Source of the DNA: Sphingobacterium sp. UGAL515B_05
GTDB lineage: Bacteria > Bacteroidota > Bacteroidia > Sphingobacteriales > Sphingobacteriaceae
Reading direction: 5' to 3'
DNA: 64,000 bases
Assembly (NCBI RefSeq): GCF_033097525.1
Contig: NZ_CP109907.1
Location: forward strand, 1,426,001 to 1,490,000
Position numbers and translations under genes: made by a program. The notes below the pieces were generated by a model that saw only the letters and a list, made by a program, of their open reading frames with translations, ran no database searches and was not told where the DNA came from. Shown here piece by piece: positions 24,742 through 35,249 of this stretch (position 1 is the first letter of the stretch; every line of letters starts with the position of its first letter).

Positions 24742-26679
24742 CTACCACCCAGGATTCTGCCCTAACGAGGGAGACTTTTGGATCTCTGAGTTTAAAATAG
24801 GAAATAAGTAATGAGTTGGAGCAGTAAAAACTCTACTTTCAACAAAGAAACGTTCCATCTTATAACGTTTATCACCAATTTGGATTTTACCATTTACATC
24901 TTCAACGGCTCTCATGCCATTAATCATATTCTGAAGTTTCGGATAAGCTGTATTACTATTCTTCCAGTAATTTATACTTCGCTCGTTATTTGTACTACCT
25001 GATGCAGTAAAGTTCTGATATTTAGTTTTCTCCACCGAACTACTAGGTTCTAGATACAGGCGACTATCAAAAGCTCTCTTATTCTCATAAAAGAATTCGA
25101 CCCTTCGTTCACGATAAATGTACTCACGCATCAAATTTTTATCAGCAAGTGTTGTCAAAGGCATGGGCGCCATAAAAGACCTCGCTCTTACCTGATTAAT
25201 TAAATCATAGATCTCTTGCGTCGGTCCATCAACTTCATTAACTGCCTCTGCATAAATGTAAATAAAGTCTGGTAAGCGCCATACTGGAGGGGCACTGATG
25301 ATAACACTTCCATTCTTATTCCAAGCTTCCTGCAAAAATTTCCTCAGATAATATCCAGTACGTGTTGCATTATTAGCGCCAATCTGATCTGCTCCGCTCG
25401 CAATATTTGTCTGGGATGGATTATTGTTTCCGCCGCGGAATGCTGCACCATGAAATATAATGTCTCGATAAAAACGTGGATCCCTTTTTACTGAAACGTA
25501 AGGATTCCCGTCATCATACCCATCTTGTTTAGCCTTGGCACTATAAATCGGATAACCAAAACCATCTGGTGACAGGTATTCATACTCATCGACTTGCTCC
25601 TGAACAGGCATCTGACGAGCTCCACCGCCTCTACTTGGCGGATATACATCACCAAACCACCCCTCTCCCTTATAGCGCGTAAAAAACAAAACATACTCAT
25701 TTTTGAACGCCTCCATATCATAAAACATCTGCCAGAGACGTGTATAAACTGTTGAGTTGCTCGTGTTTTGCCCCCCGCTATCTCCAAAATCGGTATTTGA
25801 ATATTTCTGATACAGGCTATAACGTTTTCCACCTGCAACCTTACTTTCAAGAACTGCCTTAGCAGCCTCTTTAGCTTTCACCCAACGCTGAGGATCATAT
25901 GTAGCGTATTCGGACTCGAACTTACGCGTCCCATTATAACCTTTTGCAGCAGATCCATTCCAAAGTGGTGTAGCGGCCATCCACCGTGCTTCTGCAATTA
26001 ATCCAAGACATGCACCTTTATCGATACGTCCAAAATTTTGACCCTCCCATTTTTCCGGAACAGCATTATATGCTGTTGTTGCATCAGCAACAATTTTGTC
26101 AATAACTTTATGAACTGACTCACGTTCAAAGTTCATGTTTTCAGTGGCCGTAATTACATGGTCTATGTAGGGAATCTCACCATATATACGAACAGCCATT
26201 AAATGAAAGTAAGCTCTAAGAAAGTAAACCTCACCAACGCGCATTGGAAGTGAGCCTGGCTCCAGGATATCGTCTGGTGTACTGTACTTTTTTATTCCTT
26301 CCAAAATGACATTGGTTCTACGGATACCGTCAAACATACTACTCCAAAATTGCCCGTTATCTCCCGGAAGCTCATTGATATTCCAATCACCGGTATTATA
26401 TCTATTCGTAATATTTCCTTCTACTGTAGAACCTTCGGCCTCATCGGTTATTGCAGCACTCGAAAAATGATAGAACCACGAAATAGGTTGATTGACACCT
26501 TTCGCTTTAGCATACACATCCGTAACAAGCTGATTTACTTTCTCATAACGAGTAAAAACTTCATCTTCCCGGATTTGATCGTCGGGTAATTTATCCAAAT
26601 ATTTGTTGCAACTTGCGATCACAATCAGAACCACACCTGCTATAAAAAAAAGTATTCTTTTCATCTTCAATACATTCAT
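24742..26679 (-). CDS. SusD/RagB-family nutrient-binding lipoprotein (GH92 region)
   Basis: This 645-residue SusD-like lipoprotein is longer than the other SusD proteins here. The signal is KRILFFIAGVVLIVIASC with NKYLDKLPDDQ after the Cys. A start at the internal Met6 (26664) is equally possible, because the upstream SusC stop is only 4 bp from the longer start. Family features are RVGEVYFLRAYFHLMAVRIYGEIPYI, the LPDFIYIYAEAVNEV helix, YRERRVEFFYENKRAFDSRLYLEP and the closing HYLFPILNSEIQKSPSLGQNPGW. It works with the SusC encoded just upstream. The substrate is inferred to be a mannose-containing glycan from the flanking GH92 genes. Confidence 0.92.
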   Translation of the reverse strand: MNVLKMKRILFFIAGVVLIVIASCNKYLDKLPDDQIREDEVFTRYEKVNQLVTDVYAKAKGVNQPISWFYHFSSAAITDEAEGSTVEGNITNRYNTGDWNINELPGDNGQFWSSMFDGIRRTNVILEGIKKYSTPDDILEPGSLPMRVGEVYFLRAYFHLMAVRIYGEIPYIDHVITATENMNFERESVHKVIDKIVADATTAYNAVPEKWEGQNFGRIDKGACLGLIAEARWMAATPLWNGSAAKGYNGTRKFESEYATYDPQRWVKAKEAAKAVLESKVAGGKRYSLYQKYSNTDFGDSGGQNTSNSTVYTRLWQMFYDMEAFKNEYVLFFTRYKGEGWFGDVYPPSRGGGARQMPVQEQVDEYEYLSPDGFGYPIYSAKAKQDGYDDGNPYVSVKRDPRFYRDIIFHGAAFRGGNNNPSQTNIASGADQIGANNATRTGYYLRKFLQEAWNKNGSVIISAPPVWRLPDFIYIYAEAVNEVDGPTQEIYDLINQVRARSFMAPMPLTTLADKNLMREYIYRERRVEFFYENKRAFDSRLYLEPSSSVEKTKYQNFTASGSTNNERSINYWKNSNTAYPKLQNMINGMRAVEDVNGKIQIGDKRYKMERFFVESRVFTAPTHYLFPILNSEIQKSPSLGQNPGW

Positions 26680-26683
26680 AAGA

Positions 26684-29600
26684 TTAGAAATTAAGATTTA
26701 TTCCAAAGTTGTAGACTTTGAGAATCGGGTACCAATAACCGCTTGTATTTCCCATCTCAGGATCTATACTTAAATCCTTTAAACCTGACCAGGTAAATAG
26801 GTTCATCCCTTGCGCATAAACGCGTAATTGGTTCAAACCAATTTTTTTAATAAGATCTTTCGGCAAATTATAACCAATCTCTATATTTTTGAGTCTTAAA
26901 TATTTAGCATCATATAAAAACAAACTACTGTTGCTATTTTTATTATTTTCGGAATTGCCAATATGTAGAGCGGGGTAAGTTGCAGTTTCGGCCGTTTCCG
27001 GAGTCCAACGTCCCATATGAATTGGTCGAACGGAGCCAAGTTTATCTTGATCAAAAGTCGGGAAATCCCATACAGCCGCATCTTTCAATAAAATTGAAGA
27101 ATTTAACGCTCCTTGAAACAAAAGACTAAAATCAAAACCCTTGTATTGCAGCGATATTGGTAAACCAAATTGAATCTCCGGACTTCTAGGATTTCCCATC
27201 ACTGTGCGATCCCCTAAATCTGTAATTTTACCGTCACCGTTCAAATCCTTATATACGACATCGCCTGGTCCTACTGTTCCCCAAGGTTGAAAATTATTCT
27301 GATTTAATTTGTCCGCCTCGGCTTGATCTCTAACAAAGTGATCGAAAACATAGACAAAATTTTCGTAAAGTCGTTTGCCCGTTGCTTGTCTGTATTCATA
27401 TTGTCGTGGTACCTCTTGTCGAAAGATCAACTTATTTCTGGAAAAGGTGAAATTAGGTTTTAGAGAAAATCTGAAATTATCGCCAATCATGTCTGAATAA
27501 CTCATCTCTATATCAATACCACGGTTGCGGACCTTTCCAATATTGATCAGCGGAGAGCCTTTACCAACTACGCCAGGAAAACCAATGTCATCCGCCCCCA
27601 GTTCAGTAATAATATCATAACGATAATCTTCAAAAACATCAATGCTAAAGTTCATCTTATTCTTTAAAAAGCCCATATCGAGACCGATATTGGTTTTTCT
27701 AGATTTCTCCCATGTTATATTTTCGTTTGCCAGGCGTCCTTCACGAAGCCCACTTAGTCCATTGTTAAAATTCTGTTCCCCAAAACTATAACCATCTCCT
27801 CCCTGAAAAAATGCGAGATAGCCGAATCGAGCGTCACCTGGCATTTTATCATTGCCCACAAGTCCCATCGAGGCTCTCAGCTTCAAAAAGCTCAGCCAGT
27901 CTTTGGTATTAGACATAAATTTCTCTTTGCTAACCACCCATCCTAATGCTCCAGCAGGGAAAAATCCATAACGTTTTCCCTCTATAAAATTTTCAGATCC
28001 ATTGTAACCAAAGTTAAATTCCGCTAAATATTTTTCTAGATAATTATAAGTAAACTGCCCTGTCATACCTTGATAACGAATATCAACACTGGCCCTTGAA
28101 TTTGTCGCATCATAGACAGACTGGCTTGAGCGATTGAAAAGCAGCATCCCAGTTACATTGTGCTTATCGTTAAATAAACGATTGTAATTTATTTTTCCTT
28201 GAATGAAAGTTCTATTAAAAGGACTACTTTGTGTAAATGAATTTCCAACGGTTTGATCTACCGTATATTTGTTCCCATTTCTGTAAGTACCCTCATAGTA
28301 TTGCGGATTCATAAAAAGATCGATACCATCTGTAGGCTGAAAAGTTGCATAATTGGGATATACCCTATATCCTTCACTATAGGTACCCAGCTCGCGTCGG
28401 ACCCATTGTTGCTCTCTAGCATCATAGGAAAATATTCCGTCAACAGAAAGTCCCTTGGTAATAAAATCCATATTCCAGCCGGCAGCAAAACTCCCTTCCA
28501 AATAGGTATTTTTTTCTGTATGATATCCTGATCTAGTCAACTCTCCAAGAACATTAAAGCGGTAAATTTGATTACCAAACAACAATCCCGAAGGGTTATT
28601 CAGCAGATACCCTTGTGTTGAAGGTTGACTATTGGGTTCTAGAACGATGGGTAAATACGGAGGTTGTGTCATTGCAAGGGTCATCAATCTACTTGCGGAA
28701 GTTCCAGGTGAAGTTCGATTGGTAATACGAGCACCTAAATTGAGTTTTACCCACAAGTTTTTTGTAATGTTGACATCAATATTGGACCTAAAATTATAGC
28801 GCTGAAATTTAGGAGAAACATTATATTTAGATAAATCAACATGGTCATAGTTATTATCTTGCCCCATATAGCCGCCCATCACAAAATATTTCGCGATATC
28901 ATTGCCCCCACGAATCGATAGATTGTATTCGTGTTGAGGTGCAGTCCTAAAAATATAGTCGAAATAGTCCCAATTATAGCCTAGCCCGTCCGAATTATCG
29001 CCCTTTGCCCTTCGAAATCTGTCTATAGCATCCTGACTAAACAATTTCAAGTTATCGGTATTTCCACCTGATAGCTTGGCATCATTCGTTAAAGCTTCAT
29101 TGTAGAGAGTCGCGTAATCTGCAGATCCCAAAAGCTTCGGCAATTGTGCCGGCGTATTTAATCCATAAGACGCTTTGAAGTCTACGGTTGCTTTATCGGC
29201 GGATTGTCCTCGTTTTGTGGTAACAACGATAACCCCATTCGCTCCACGAATTCCGTAAGGTGCCGTAGCTGCTGCATCCTTCAAAATGGAAACAGTCTCA
29301 ATTTCGTCTGGAGCCAAATAACTCATATCGCGTTCAATTCCATCCACAATTACAATAGGGGACTGATTACCATAAGTTGATTTACCACGAATAAACAATT
29401 CCGAACGATCTACTCCTGGCTCCCCTCCAGCATATTGGTTGACGACCAGCCCTGGTAATCTTCCCGCGAGCATGTTATTAATATTTGCTGCTGGGCTTTG
29501 TACAAGATCCTTAGTCGTAATCGTTGCTACGGCACCAACTACATTTCTTTTCTTCTGAGTTGTATATCCAACAACCACAACATCCTCTAGTGCTTTTACA

Positions 29601-29938
29601 TCTTCTACTAGGCTAACCTGTAGCGTTGACCTTCCACCCGCAACAATTTGTTGAGGCTGAAAACCAATATATGAGAAGGTCAATACTGCATCCTTATAGG
29701 GAATTTCGATTCGATATCGGCCTGATGCATCTGTTTTCGTTGATTTGCCACTCGCCTTAACCACAATGGTGACACCTTGCAAAACTTTCCCTGTCGAACT
29801 GTTCAAAACTGTTCCCTCTACAATAATACTCTCTTGTCGGAAACTGAAATGGCTAGACGCAGCTTTCAATTCGGTCCACAAATTGAACGTGCTACACACC
29901 GAAAGCGTAAAAAATAGTGGAATTACCTTTCTTTTCAT
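26684..29938 (-). CDS. SusC/RagA-family TonB-linked outer-membrane transporter (GH92 region)
   Basis: This 1084-residue transporter has a signal of about 27 residues, a CarboxypepD-like domain (VEGTVLNSSTGKVLQGVTIVV...), the plug entry EDVVVVGYTTQKKRNVVGAVATI, the signature ATAPYGIRGANGVIVVTTKRG and a barrel ending NFGINLNF. It is followed after 4 bp by its SusD partner. The 160-bp upstream region separates it from the response-regulator gene. It contains two AATCGATT palindromes (29984-29991 and 30090-30097) but no clear TAnnTTTG box, so it may be read through from the two-component genes or need an activator. Confidence 0.93.
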   Translation of the reverse strand: MKRKVIPLFFTLSVCSTFNLWTELKAASSHFSFRQESIIVEGTVLNSSTGKVLQGVTIVVKASGKSTKTDASGRYRIEIPYKDAVLTFSYIGFQPQQIVAGGRSTLQVSLVEDVKALEDVVVVGYTTQKKRNVVGAVATITTKDLVQSPAANINNMLAGRLPGLVVNQYAGGEPGVDRSELFIRGKSTYGNQSPIVIVDGIERDMSYLAPDEIETVSILKDAAATAPYGIRGANGVIVVTTKRGQSADKATVDFKASYGLNTPAQLPKLLGSADYATLYNEALTNDAKLSGGNTDNLKLFSQDAIDRFRRAKGDNSDGLGYNWDYFDYIFRTAPQHEYNLSIRGGNDIAKYFVMGGYMGQDNNYDHVDLSKYNVSPKFQRYNFRSNIDVNITKNLWVKLNLGARITNRTSPGTSASRLMTLAMTQPPYLPIVLEPNSQPSTQGYLLNNPSGLLFGNQIYRFNVLGELTRSGYHTEKNTYLEGSFAAGWNMDFITKGLSVDGIFSYDAREQQWVRRELGTYSEGYRVYPNYATFQPTDGIDLFMNPQYYEGTYRNGNKYTVDQTVGNSFTQSSPFNRTFIQGKINYNRLFNDKHNVTGMLLFNRSSQSVYDATNSRASVDIRYQGMTGQFTYNYLEKYLAEFNFGYNGSENFIEGKRYGFFPAGALGWVVSKEKFMSNTKDWLSFLKLRASMGLVGNDKMPGDARFGYLAFFQGGDGYSFGEQNFNNGLSGLREGRLANENITWEKSRKTNIGLDMGFLKNKMNFSIDVFEDYRYDIITELGADDIGFPGVVGKGSPLINIGKVRNRGIDIEMSYSDMIGDNFRFSLKPNFTFSRNKLIFRQEVPRQYEYRQATGKRLYENFVYVFDHFVRDQAEADKLNQNNFQPWGTVGPGDVVYKDLNGDGKITDLGDRTVMGNPRSPEIQFGLPISLQYKGFDFSLLFQGALNSSILLKDAAVWDFPTFDQDKLGSVRPIHMGRWTPETAETATYPALHIGNSENNKNSNSSLFLYDAKYLRLKNIEIGYNLPKDLIKKIGLNQLRVYAQGMNLFTWSGLKDLSIDPEMGNTSGYWYPILKVYNFGINLNF

Positions 29939-29983
29939 AAATAATAATTAATGATTGGTTTACTAATACAACAATTGGTCGTC

Positions 29984-29991
29984 AATCGATT
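29984..29991. promoter_or_regulatory. AATCGATT palindrome upstream of SusC (GH92 region)
   Basis: The CpG-centred palindrome AATCGATT lies 45 bp upstream of the SusC start, in the context GTCAATCGATTAC. A second copy sits at 30090-30097 just after the response-regulator stop codon. The same core occurs twice around the 43030 LacI gene. As a short motif it is weak on its own; an operator role is a guess. Confidence 0.3.
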
Positions 29992-30098
29992 ACTTCTTTG
30001 AAATGACTACACCTCCAAAGAGAGCAACCTTAAGCTGATAAACTAATTCGTTTTAGTAAAATTAAAAAGAAAGAAAAGAGAAAGTTGTTAATCGATTG

Positions 30099-30800
30099 TT
30101 AATGACAATTATTGAAATCTACCTCTAAAATAAATCCCACTTTGTAAACAGTTTTAATAGCAACATTACGCGACCTTTTCAGCATTTTTCTAATCTTGCA
30201 TATAAAAACATCGAGACTTCGCCCCAAAAAATAATCATTATCTCCCCAAAGAGCGAGTAAAATCTCTTCTCTTTTCAAAACAACATTCGGTTTGTTTGCT
30301 AAGAATGTCCAAAGTTCGAATTCACGTGGTGATACTACCTGCCGAGAGCTATCATTAAACTCTATTGCAAGTAAATTACGATTAAGTTTAATATCGCCAA
30401 TATTGAGTTGCAATTGACAAAAAGCATTTTGCTTAACCATATAATTTTGAAGTTTCAGAGACAATTCTTCAACATCAAACGGCTTTGTTATATAATCATT
30501 GCCCCCAAGACGCAGACCTTTTAATCGATCTGTTTTAGACAGCCTTGCTGTAAGAAAAAGCACAAACTGGTTTTTATTTAACTGAGAAATATATTCAACC
30601 AATTGAAACCCGTCCCATTTAGGAAGTTGTATATCTACAATAAGGATATCATATTTATTAGTCTTATAATAACATATTCCCTCCTCAGCAGACATTGCAT
30701 GACTAACATCAAATCCGAAATTTGATAGATAATCTATGAGCATTGTCGCCAAATCAAGATCGTCTTCAATCAGCAATATATGTCCATATTTTGGTATCAT
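30099..30800 (-). CDS. OmpR/PhoB-family response regulator
   Basis: This 233-residue response regulator has a receiver domain at 8-122 with acidic pair Asp13/Asp14, phosphoacceptor Asp56 (ILIVDIQLP), switch Thr84 and Lys106 (ITKPFDVEEL). A winged-helix DNA-binding domain follows at about 135-230 (VVSPREFELWTFLANKPN, then LDVFICKIRKML). Its ATG directly follows the stop codon of the sensor kinase gene (TAGATG), so the two are translationally adjacent and form a two-component system. It is the last gene of the GH92/protease operon and precedes SusC, its most obvious target. Confidence 0.93.
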   Translation of the reverse strand: MIPKYGHILLIEDDLDLATMLIDYLSNFGFDVSHAMSAEEGICYYKTNKYDILIVDIQLPKWDGFQLVEYISQLNKNQFVLFLTARLSKTDRLKGLRLGGNDYITKPFDVEELSLKLQNYMVKQNAFCQLQLNIGDIKLNRNLLAIEFNDSSRQVVSPREFELWTFLANKPNVVLKREEILLALWGDNDYFLGRSLDVFICKIRKMLKRSRNVAIKTVYKVGFILEVDFNNCH

Positions 30801-32195
30801 CTATTTTATTATTGGTATCGAAATAGAAAATGATGTTCCTGGTTGAGTATCTGATTTAACGTCGATCTTCCATCGATGAATCCGTATAACTTCCTTTACG
30901 AAAAAAAGCCCCAGGCCTAGCCCATTTGTGGAAGCTTCTTGTTTACCCCGATATCCCTTCGCGAAAATATACGGCAACTGGTTATTTGGAATACCTATTC
31001 CATTATCTTGGACAGTCATCATCACCGTATCTCTTGAGCCTATGCTAAAACGAATATGAATACGCTTTATTGGCTCTTTATTATACTTCAGTCCGTTATC
31101 GACCAAATTGTTTACCGCAGTAACAAACATAAATGGGTTGACGAGCACCTTAACTTCTTTAACGTTTTGATCCACCAAAATTTGAATTGCCGTACTTTCT
31201 GATACTAAAATCCCTAGGTCCTGTTCTAATTGAACCATAAGTTCTTCCAAAAAGTGTTCTTCTAGAATCACCTCTTCCTGATTAAACACACTCAAATCAA
31301 TAGCCTTATTAACTAATCGATCCAAACGGTTTATCTGACGCATCAGGGTATCCAAAGTTGTCGACATTTTTAACTTATCATCTATCGAAACTTTTACCGC
31401 CAAATTAGTTAAACCAATTCGTATGGTTGTTAATGGTGTGTTGAACTCATGTGTGACATTGTTAATAAAGTCGGAAGCCATTTCCGCCATTCTTTTTTGC
31501 TTTATCCAACTACTGTAGGTCATCAAATACAACCAAACAATACCAATTATACAACAACCCGACAGTAATAATAAGGGGAAAATGGATCTTAATACAGAAA
31601 AATTTGTATCAATATTTCCAACGTACAACGTAAAAGCCACACGATTTGACATCTTACTATTTGCAGTTATTGCAATCGACGATACTAGATTGTCTTTGTC
31701 AATAAACCGAAATTCCCCTCCAATAGGAATATGCTGATCTATTCCAAAGTCCATAATTGGTATAAATGTCTTCGCATCAAAAGTCACCGAAACATCTTTC
31801 AATACAATTGCATAACCAAAGCCTTCACCCAAATTGACTTCGGATCTGATGATCTGAAATAGACTGTCCATTGCTGGATGATTTCGGAGCTTCAATATCA
31901 AGGTCTTCGCGATACTATCTTTCAGATTATCGAAAGCATTTCTATCATCTTGATAATAAGTTTTCAGACGAACCAAATGAGGCATTAAGGTTGAATCGAT
32001 AAGTTTTTGTCCGCCCGGAAATATCTTATCGTTCGAAATATGTTTATTGTAAACAACCTTAATTTCCTGTTTTTCTTTTTGAAATAGTTCACCTCTTTTA
32101 ATCTCATATGATCGTGCAATCATGAGATATTGTAATATCAAAAACAATATTAAGCAACAGCAAGCTATCCATTTATATACGCCTGATCGCCTCAT
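30801..32195 (-). CDS. Membrane sensor histidine kinase
   Basis: This 464-residue kinase has two transmembrane helices (about 8-27 and 204-226) bounding a periplasmic sensor domain of about 175 residues that I do not recognise. The HisKA H-box is FINNVTHEFNTPL with His249. The HATPase domain has the N-box NNLVDNGLKYN, the G1 box DNGIGIP and the G2 box GLGLGLFFVKEV. No HAMP domain is evident. It lies 16 bp after a GH92 gene and is joined to the response regulator. Being the fourth gene of a glycan-degradation operon, it probably senses a glycan fragment or periplasmic consequence of the same pathway. Confidence 0.93.
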   Translation of the reverse strand: MRRSGVYKWIACCCLILFLILQYLMIARSYEIKRGELFQKEKQEIKVVYNKHISNDKIFPGGQKLIDSTLMPHLVRLKTYYQDDRNAFDNLKDSIAKTLILKLRNHPAMDSLFQIIRSEVNLGEGFGYAIVLKDVSVTFDAKTFIPIMDFGIDQHIPIGGEFRFIDKDNLVSSIAITANSKMSNRVAFTLYVGNIDTNFSVLRSIFPLLLLSGCCIIGIVWLYLMTYSSWIKQKRMAEMASDFINNVTHEFNTPLTTIRIGLTNLAVKVSIDDKLKMSTTLDTLMRQINRLDRLVNKAIDLSVFNQEEVILEEHFLEELMVQLEQDLGILVSESTAIQILVDQNVKEVKVLVNPFMFVTAVNNLVDNGLKYNKEPIKRIHIRFSIGSRDTVMMTVQDNGIGIPNNQLPYIFAKGYRGKQEASTNGLGLGLFFVKEVIRIHRWKIDVKSDTQPGTSFSISIPIIK

Positions 32196-32211
32196 CTTTA
32201 TTAACAGACTA

Positions 32212-34506
32212 CTATTTGCTCGGTTTACTGCTCATCTCGAAGATTAATTCACCACCATTTATAATGCTGCTATACGGTAATAGAAAATCAGCCAATTTCC
32301 GCCCATTCAAAGACACGGATTTAACGTAAACATTCTTTTCAGACTGGTTACGGGCAACTATAGAAAGACTGCGTCCATTTTCAAGATTAACCTTTGCCGA
32401 TTTTACCAAAGGACTGCCAATCCAATAGTTATCTTCCCCAGGTGCCACCGGGTAGAAGCCTAATGCAGTAAATAAATACCAAGCAGACATTTGTCCACAG
32501 TCATCATTCCCTCCTAAACCCGCATGACCGTTGTGATACTGATTCCGTATGATTTGTCTGACGCGAGCCTGAGTTTTCCAGGGGCTCTTCGTAATATTGT
32601 ACAAGTATGCCACATGATGGGAAGGTTCATTTCCGTGCACGTAATTTCCGATAATGCCATCCCGGGTAATATCCTCCGTATGTTCAAAATATTTATCCGG
32701 TAATTCCATGGTAAACAGTGAATCCAAATAAGACGCTAAACGTTGTTTACCTCCCATTAATGCCATCATTTCAGTAGGTTGATGCGGTACATACAGACTG
32801 TAATTCCATGAATTACCTTCAATAAACCCTTGTCCATGTGTATCCAAAACATCAAATTTCTCCTGAAATTTACCAGCCGAATTCTTTGGACGCATAAATC
32901 CAATAGCGGAATCATAGAGTGATTTCCAACTTTCAGCCCTTTTGGAAAAGGTCCTGTAAATATCCTCTTTTCCCAATTTTTTCGCTAATTGCGCTATACA
33001 CCAATCGTCATACGCATATTCCAATGTATTAGAAACAGATGTTCCCGATACATCTGCAGGAACATATCCCTTATCTATGTAAGCCCCAATCCCCTCGTAC
33101 TGACGTGTATTTGCTGTTTGTACACAAGCTGCTAATGCAGCTTCCGCATCACCTTTGTAAACACCTTTGAGGATAGCATCTACAATAACCGATACGGAAT
33201 GATAGCCACTCATGCACCAGTTATCATTTGCATAATGCGACCAGATCGGCAACATTTTTAATACACTCTGGTCATAATGAGCCATCATGGATGCGACAAT
33301 ATCTGCATTGCGAGATGGGTTTATTAGATTCAAAAGCGGATGAAAGGCCCTAAATGTATCCCACAAAGAAAATGAGGTATAATTCGTAAAGCCTTCGGCA
33401 CGGTGTACTTCCTGATCCAACCCTTTATATTCACCATTGGTATCCATATACACCGTCGGCATTAGGCTTGCGTGGTACATCGCGGTATAGAAATTGACAA
33501 GATCTTCCTTGTTCAACATCTCAGCTTCTATTTTATGCAGCTCCTTCTCCCAGGCGTTTTGCCCTTGCTTAACGTAGCCGTCAAAATTCCAGTCCGGAGC
33601 CTCAGCCTCCATATTGGCCAATGCATTCTTCATGCTAACTGGACTTAAAGCCACTTTCAGAAGGATAGCTTCTTGCGCTTTTGTATCAAAATCCAAGTGA
33701 AGCTTAATATTGTGCGCTGCGAGATCAGGGAAATTATTTTGTTGATCAAACTTACGCCAGAAACCATTATACACAGATTTTCCATCTTCATATTTGGCGC
33801 CGTAATTCTTAAAAGCTTTTGAAGTCTTTATCGCAAAGTATACGGTGCGGGTTCTTGACCAACCGTTCGTTTGACGGTAGCCTACCAGCGTAGAATCGTT
33901 CAGTACTTTAACAACGGTCCAAACATTTTTCCCTTCGTAATTATAGATCCCAGCGGTTAAATCAACAATTAGATGTGAGGCATCTGACTCATTGAACGTA
34001 TACCGATGTATACCCACACGTGTTGTCGTCGTTAACTCGGCTTTAATCTGATGTTTATCCAGTAAAACACTATAATAGTTGGCCTCAGCCCGTTCATTGG
34101 CATGCGAATATGGCGATCGATAACCATCTTGTGGTCGATCAGCTGTACCCGGGTTTAATTGGACTTTTCCTTGTGTCGGCATGATCTGTATATCTCCAAG
34201 ATCGGAGTGACCTGTGCCACTAAAATGCGTATGGCTAAAGCCGACAATCGTTGGATCATCATACTGATAACCAGCACAATATTTATAAACATCACCGTTA
34301 TACCGCCCATTGACAGCATACGATAATGTATCCGTATCCGGGCTTAATTGTACGGCGCCAAAAGGAACCGTTGCCCCAGGAAAGGTATGCCCCATCCGAG
34401 CAGTACCAATAAGCGGTTTCACGTATTGGACTAAGTTAGTTTCTTGCGCCTTTATTAAAAATGGGATACCAATTAATCCCCAAAAGACCAAACTTTTTAT
34501 ATTCAT
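32212..34506 (-). CDS. GH92 exo-alpha-mannosidase (canonical catalytic residues)
   Basis: This 764-residue secreted GH92 enzyme (signal to about 20) has canonical motifs: PLIGTARMGHTFPGATVPFGAVQLSPDT, GFSHTHFSGTGHSDLGDI (about 89-106), LWDTFRAFHPLL, HGNEPSHHVAYLYN with the general-acid candidate Glu627, and GGNDDCGQMSAWYLF (665-679) with the candidate base Asp668/Asp669. This is the typical alpha-1,2- or alpha-1,3-mannosidase pattern, and it differs clearly from the two Gln-type GH92s nearby. It lies between the BSP-type protease gene (10 bp) and the kinase gene (16 bp). Linkage specificity cannot be read from the sequence. Confidence 0.93.
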   Translation of the reverse strand: MNIKSLVFWGLIGIPFLIKAQETNLVQYVKPLIGTARMGHTFPGATVPFGAVQLSPDTDTLSYAVNGRYNGDVYKYCAGYQYDDPTIVGFSHTHFSGTGHSDLGDIQIMPTQGKVQLNPGTADRPQDGYRSPYSHANERAEANYYSVLLDKHQIKAELTTTTRVGIHRYTFNESDASHLIVDLTAGIYNYEGKNVWTVVKVLNDSTLVGYRQTNGWSRTRTVYFAIKTSKAFKNYGAKYEDGKSVYNGFWRKFDQQNNFPDLAAHNIKLHLDFDTKAQEAILLKVALSPVSMKNALANMEAEAPDWNFDGYVKQGQNAWEKELHKIEAEMLNKEDLVNFYTAMYHASLMPTVYMDTNGEYKGLDQEVHRAEGFTNYTSFSLWDTFRAFHPLLNLINPSRNADIVASMMAHYDQSVLKMLPIWSHYANDNWCMSGYHSVSVIVDAILKGVYKGDAEAALAACVQTANTRQYEGIGAYIDKGYVPADVSGTSVSNTLEYAYDDWCIAQLAKKLGKEDIYRTFSKRAESWKSLYDSAIGFMRPKNSAGKFQEKFDVLDTHGQGFIEGNSWNYSLYVPHQPTEMMALMGGKQRLASYLDSLFTMELPDKYFEHTEDITRDGIIGNYVHGNEPSHHVAYLYNITKSPWKTQARVRQIIRNQYHNGHAGLGGNDDCGQMSAWYLFTALGFYPVAPGEDNYWIGSPLVKSAKVNLENGRSLSIVARNQSEKNVYVKSVSLNGRKLADFLLPYSSIINGGELIFEMSSKPSK

Positions 34507-34516
34507 GACTTATGAA

Positions 34517-35239
34517 TTATACTTTAGGATTTTTACTGTAATCCGCCCATAGCTCATCGATAGTCTTTCCCGTTTGTGCTTTCCAAAAAGCATCACTATA
34601 GCTTTTACCACGCATAGCGGCATCCAATTTTTTAACAAAATCCTTTTTTACATGCGTGTTAATCCAGTAGAGGAACCGGGCAGTAACACGATAAGAATCT
34701 GTGTATTTCTGTTTGTCGCTATACTCAGGTAACTTCCAATTGGCACTAGCATTATCTATTCCATCATCAAATCGGACGAAATCTGCTATCCCTTCCGTTA
34801 TCCACCACGGACCAGCTCCATCAGGGTATGCCTGGACAATATGCATTACCTCATGGGTGACCACATCAATATCACCCGGATTTTTGGCAAACCAAGCTGG
34901 GCTGTAACGGACAATCCCGCCCGCTGTCGCTGCCACACCTTTATAGTCCGGATCAATCACGAAAGACACCTTTTTTATGGTCTTTTTATTATATTTCTTG
35001 GCCAGTTTAGGATAGTTCGTAAAATAAGCCGCAATTAATCGCTCTTTCAAAGACGCACTAAAGTCTTTGTCTTTATTTATCCAAATCAGGGTGTATCCAC
35101 CTTTACTGATACTATCAACATCCACAGCCACCTTGCGGTCGTTTTCTGTATGTTTCCAGTTGTCCTGCGCGAAAAGTGAACAAGAGTATGCCAATCCAAA
35201 TACGGTAACAACTACTTTTAAGTTTTTAAAGTTTATCAT
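34517..35239 (-). CDS. Basic secretory protein (BSP)-family zinc metalloprotease
   Basis: This 240-residue secreted protein (signal to about 25) belongs to the plant-like basic secretory protein family of putative metallopeptidases. It shows HEVMHIVQAYP with the zinc-binding HExxH at 129-133, followed by GPWWITEGIADFVRF (about 143-157) carrying Glu149 and Asp153. The C-terminal helical part includes RFLYWINTHVKKDFVKKL. The length fits a single catalytic domain. It is placed between two GH92 genes with 10-bp gaps on both sides. Proteolysis of the protein part of mannosylated glycoproteins would make sense there, but that role is inferred. Confidence 0.85.
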   Translation of the reverse strand: MINFKNLKVVVTVFGLAYSCSLFAQDNWKHTENDRKVAVDVDSISKGGYTLIWINKDKDFSASLKERLIAAYFTNYPKLAKKYNKKTIKKVSFVIDPDYKGVAATAGGIVRYSPAWFAKNPGDIDVVTHEVMHIVQAYPDGAGPWWITEGIADFVRFDDGIDNASANWKLPEYSDKQKYTDSYRVTARFLYWINTHVKKDFVKKLDAAMRGKSYSDAFWKAQTGKTIDELWADYSKNPKV

Positions 35240-35249
35240 AACCTAATGA

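Noticed and set aside
29959..29969. Partial match (11 of 18 bases) to the GH92 operator 18-mer upstream of SusC at 29938
   Set aside because: Only one half-site matches and the CG centre is missing, so I do not count it as a third operator.
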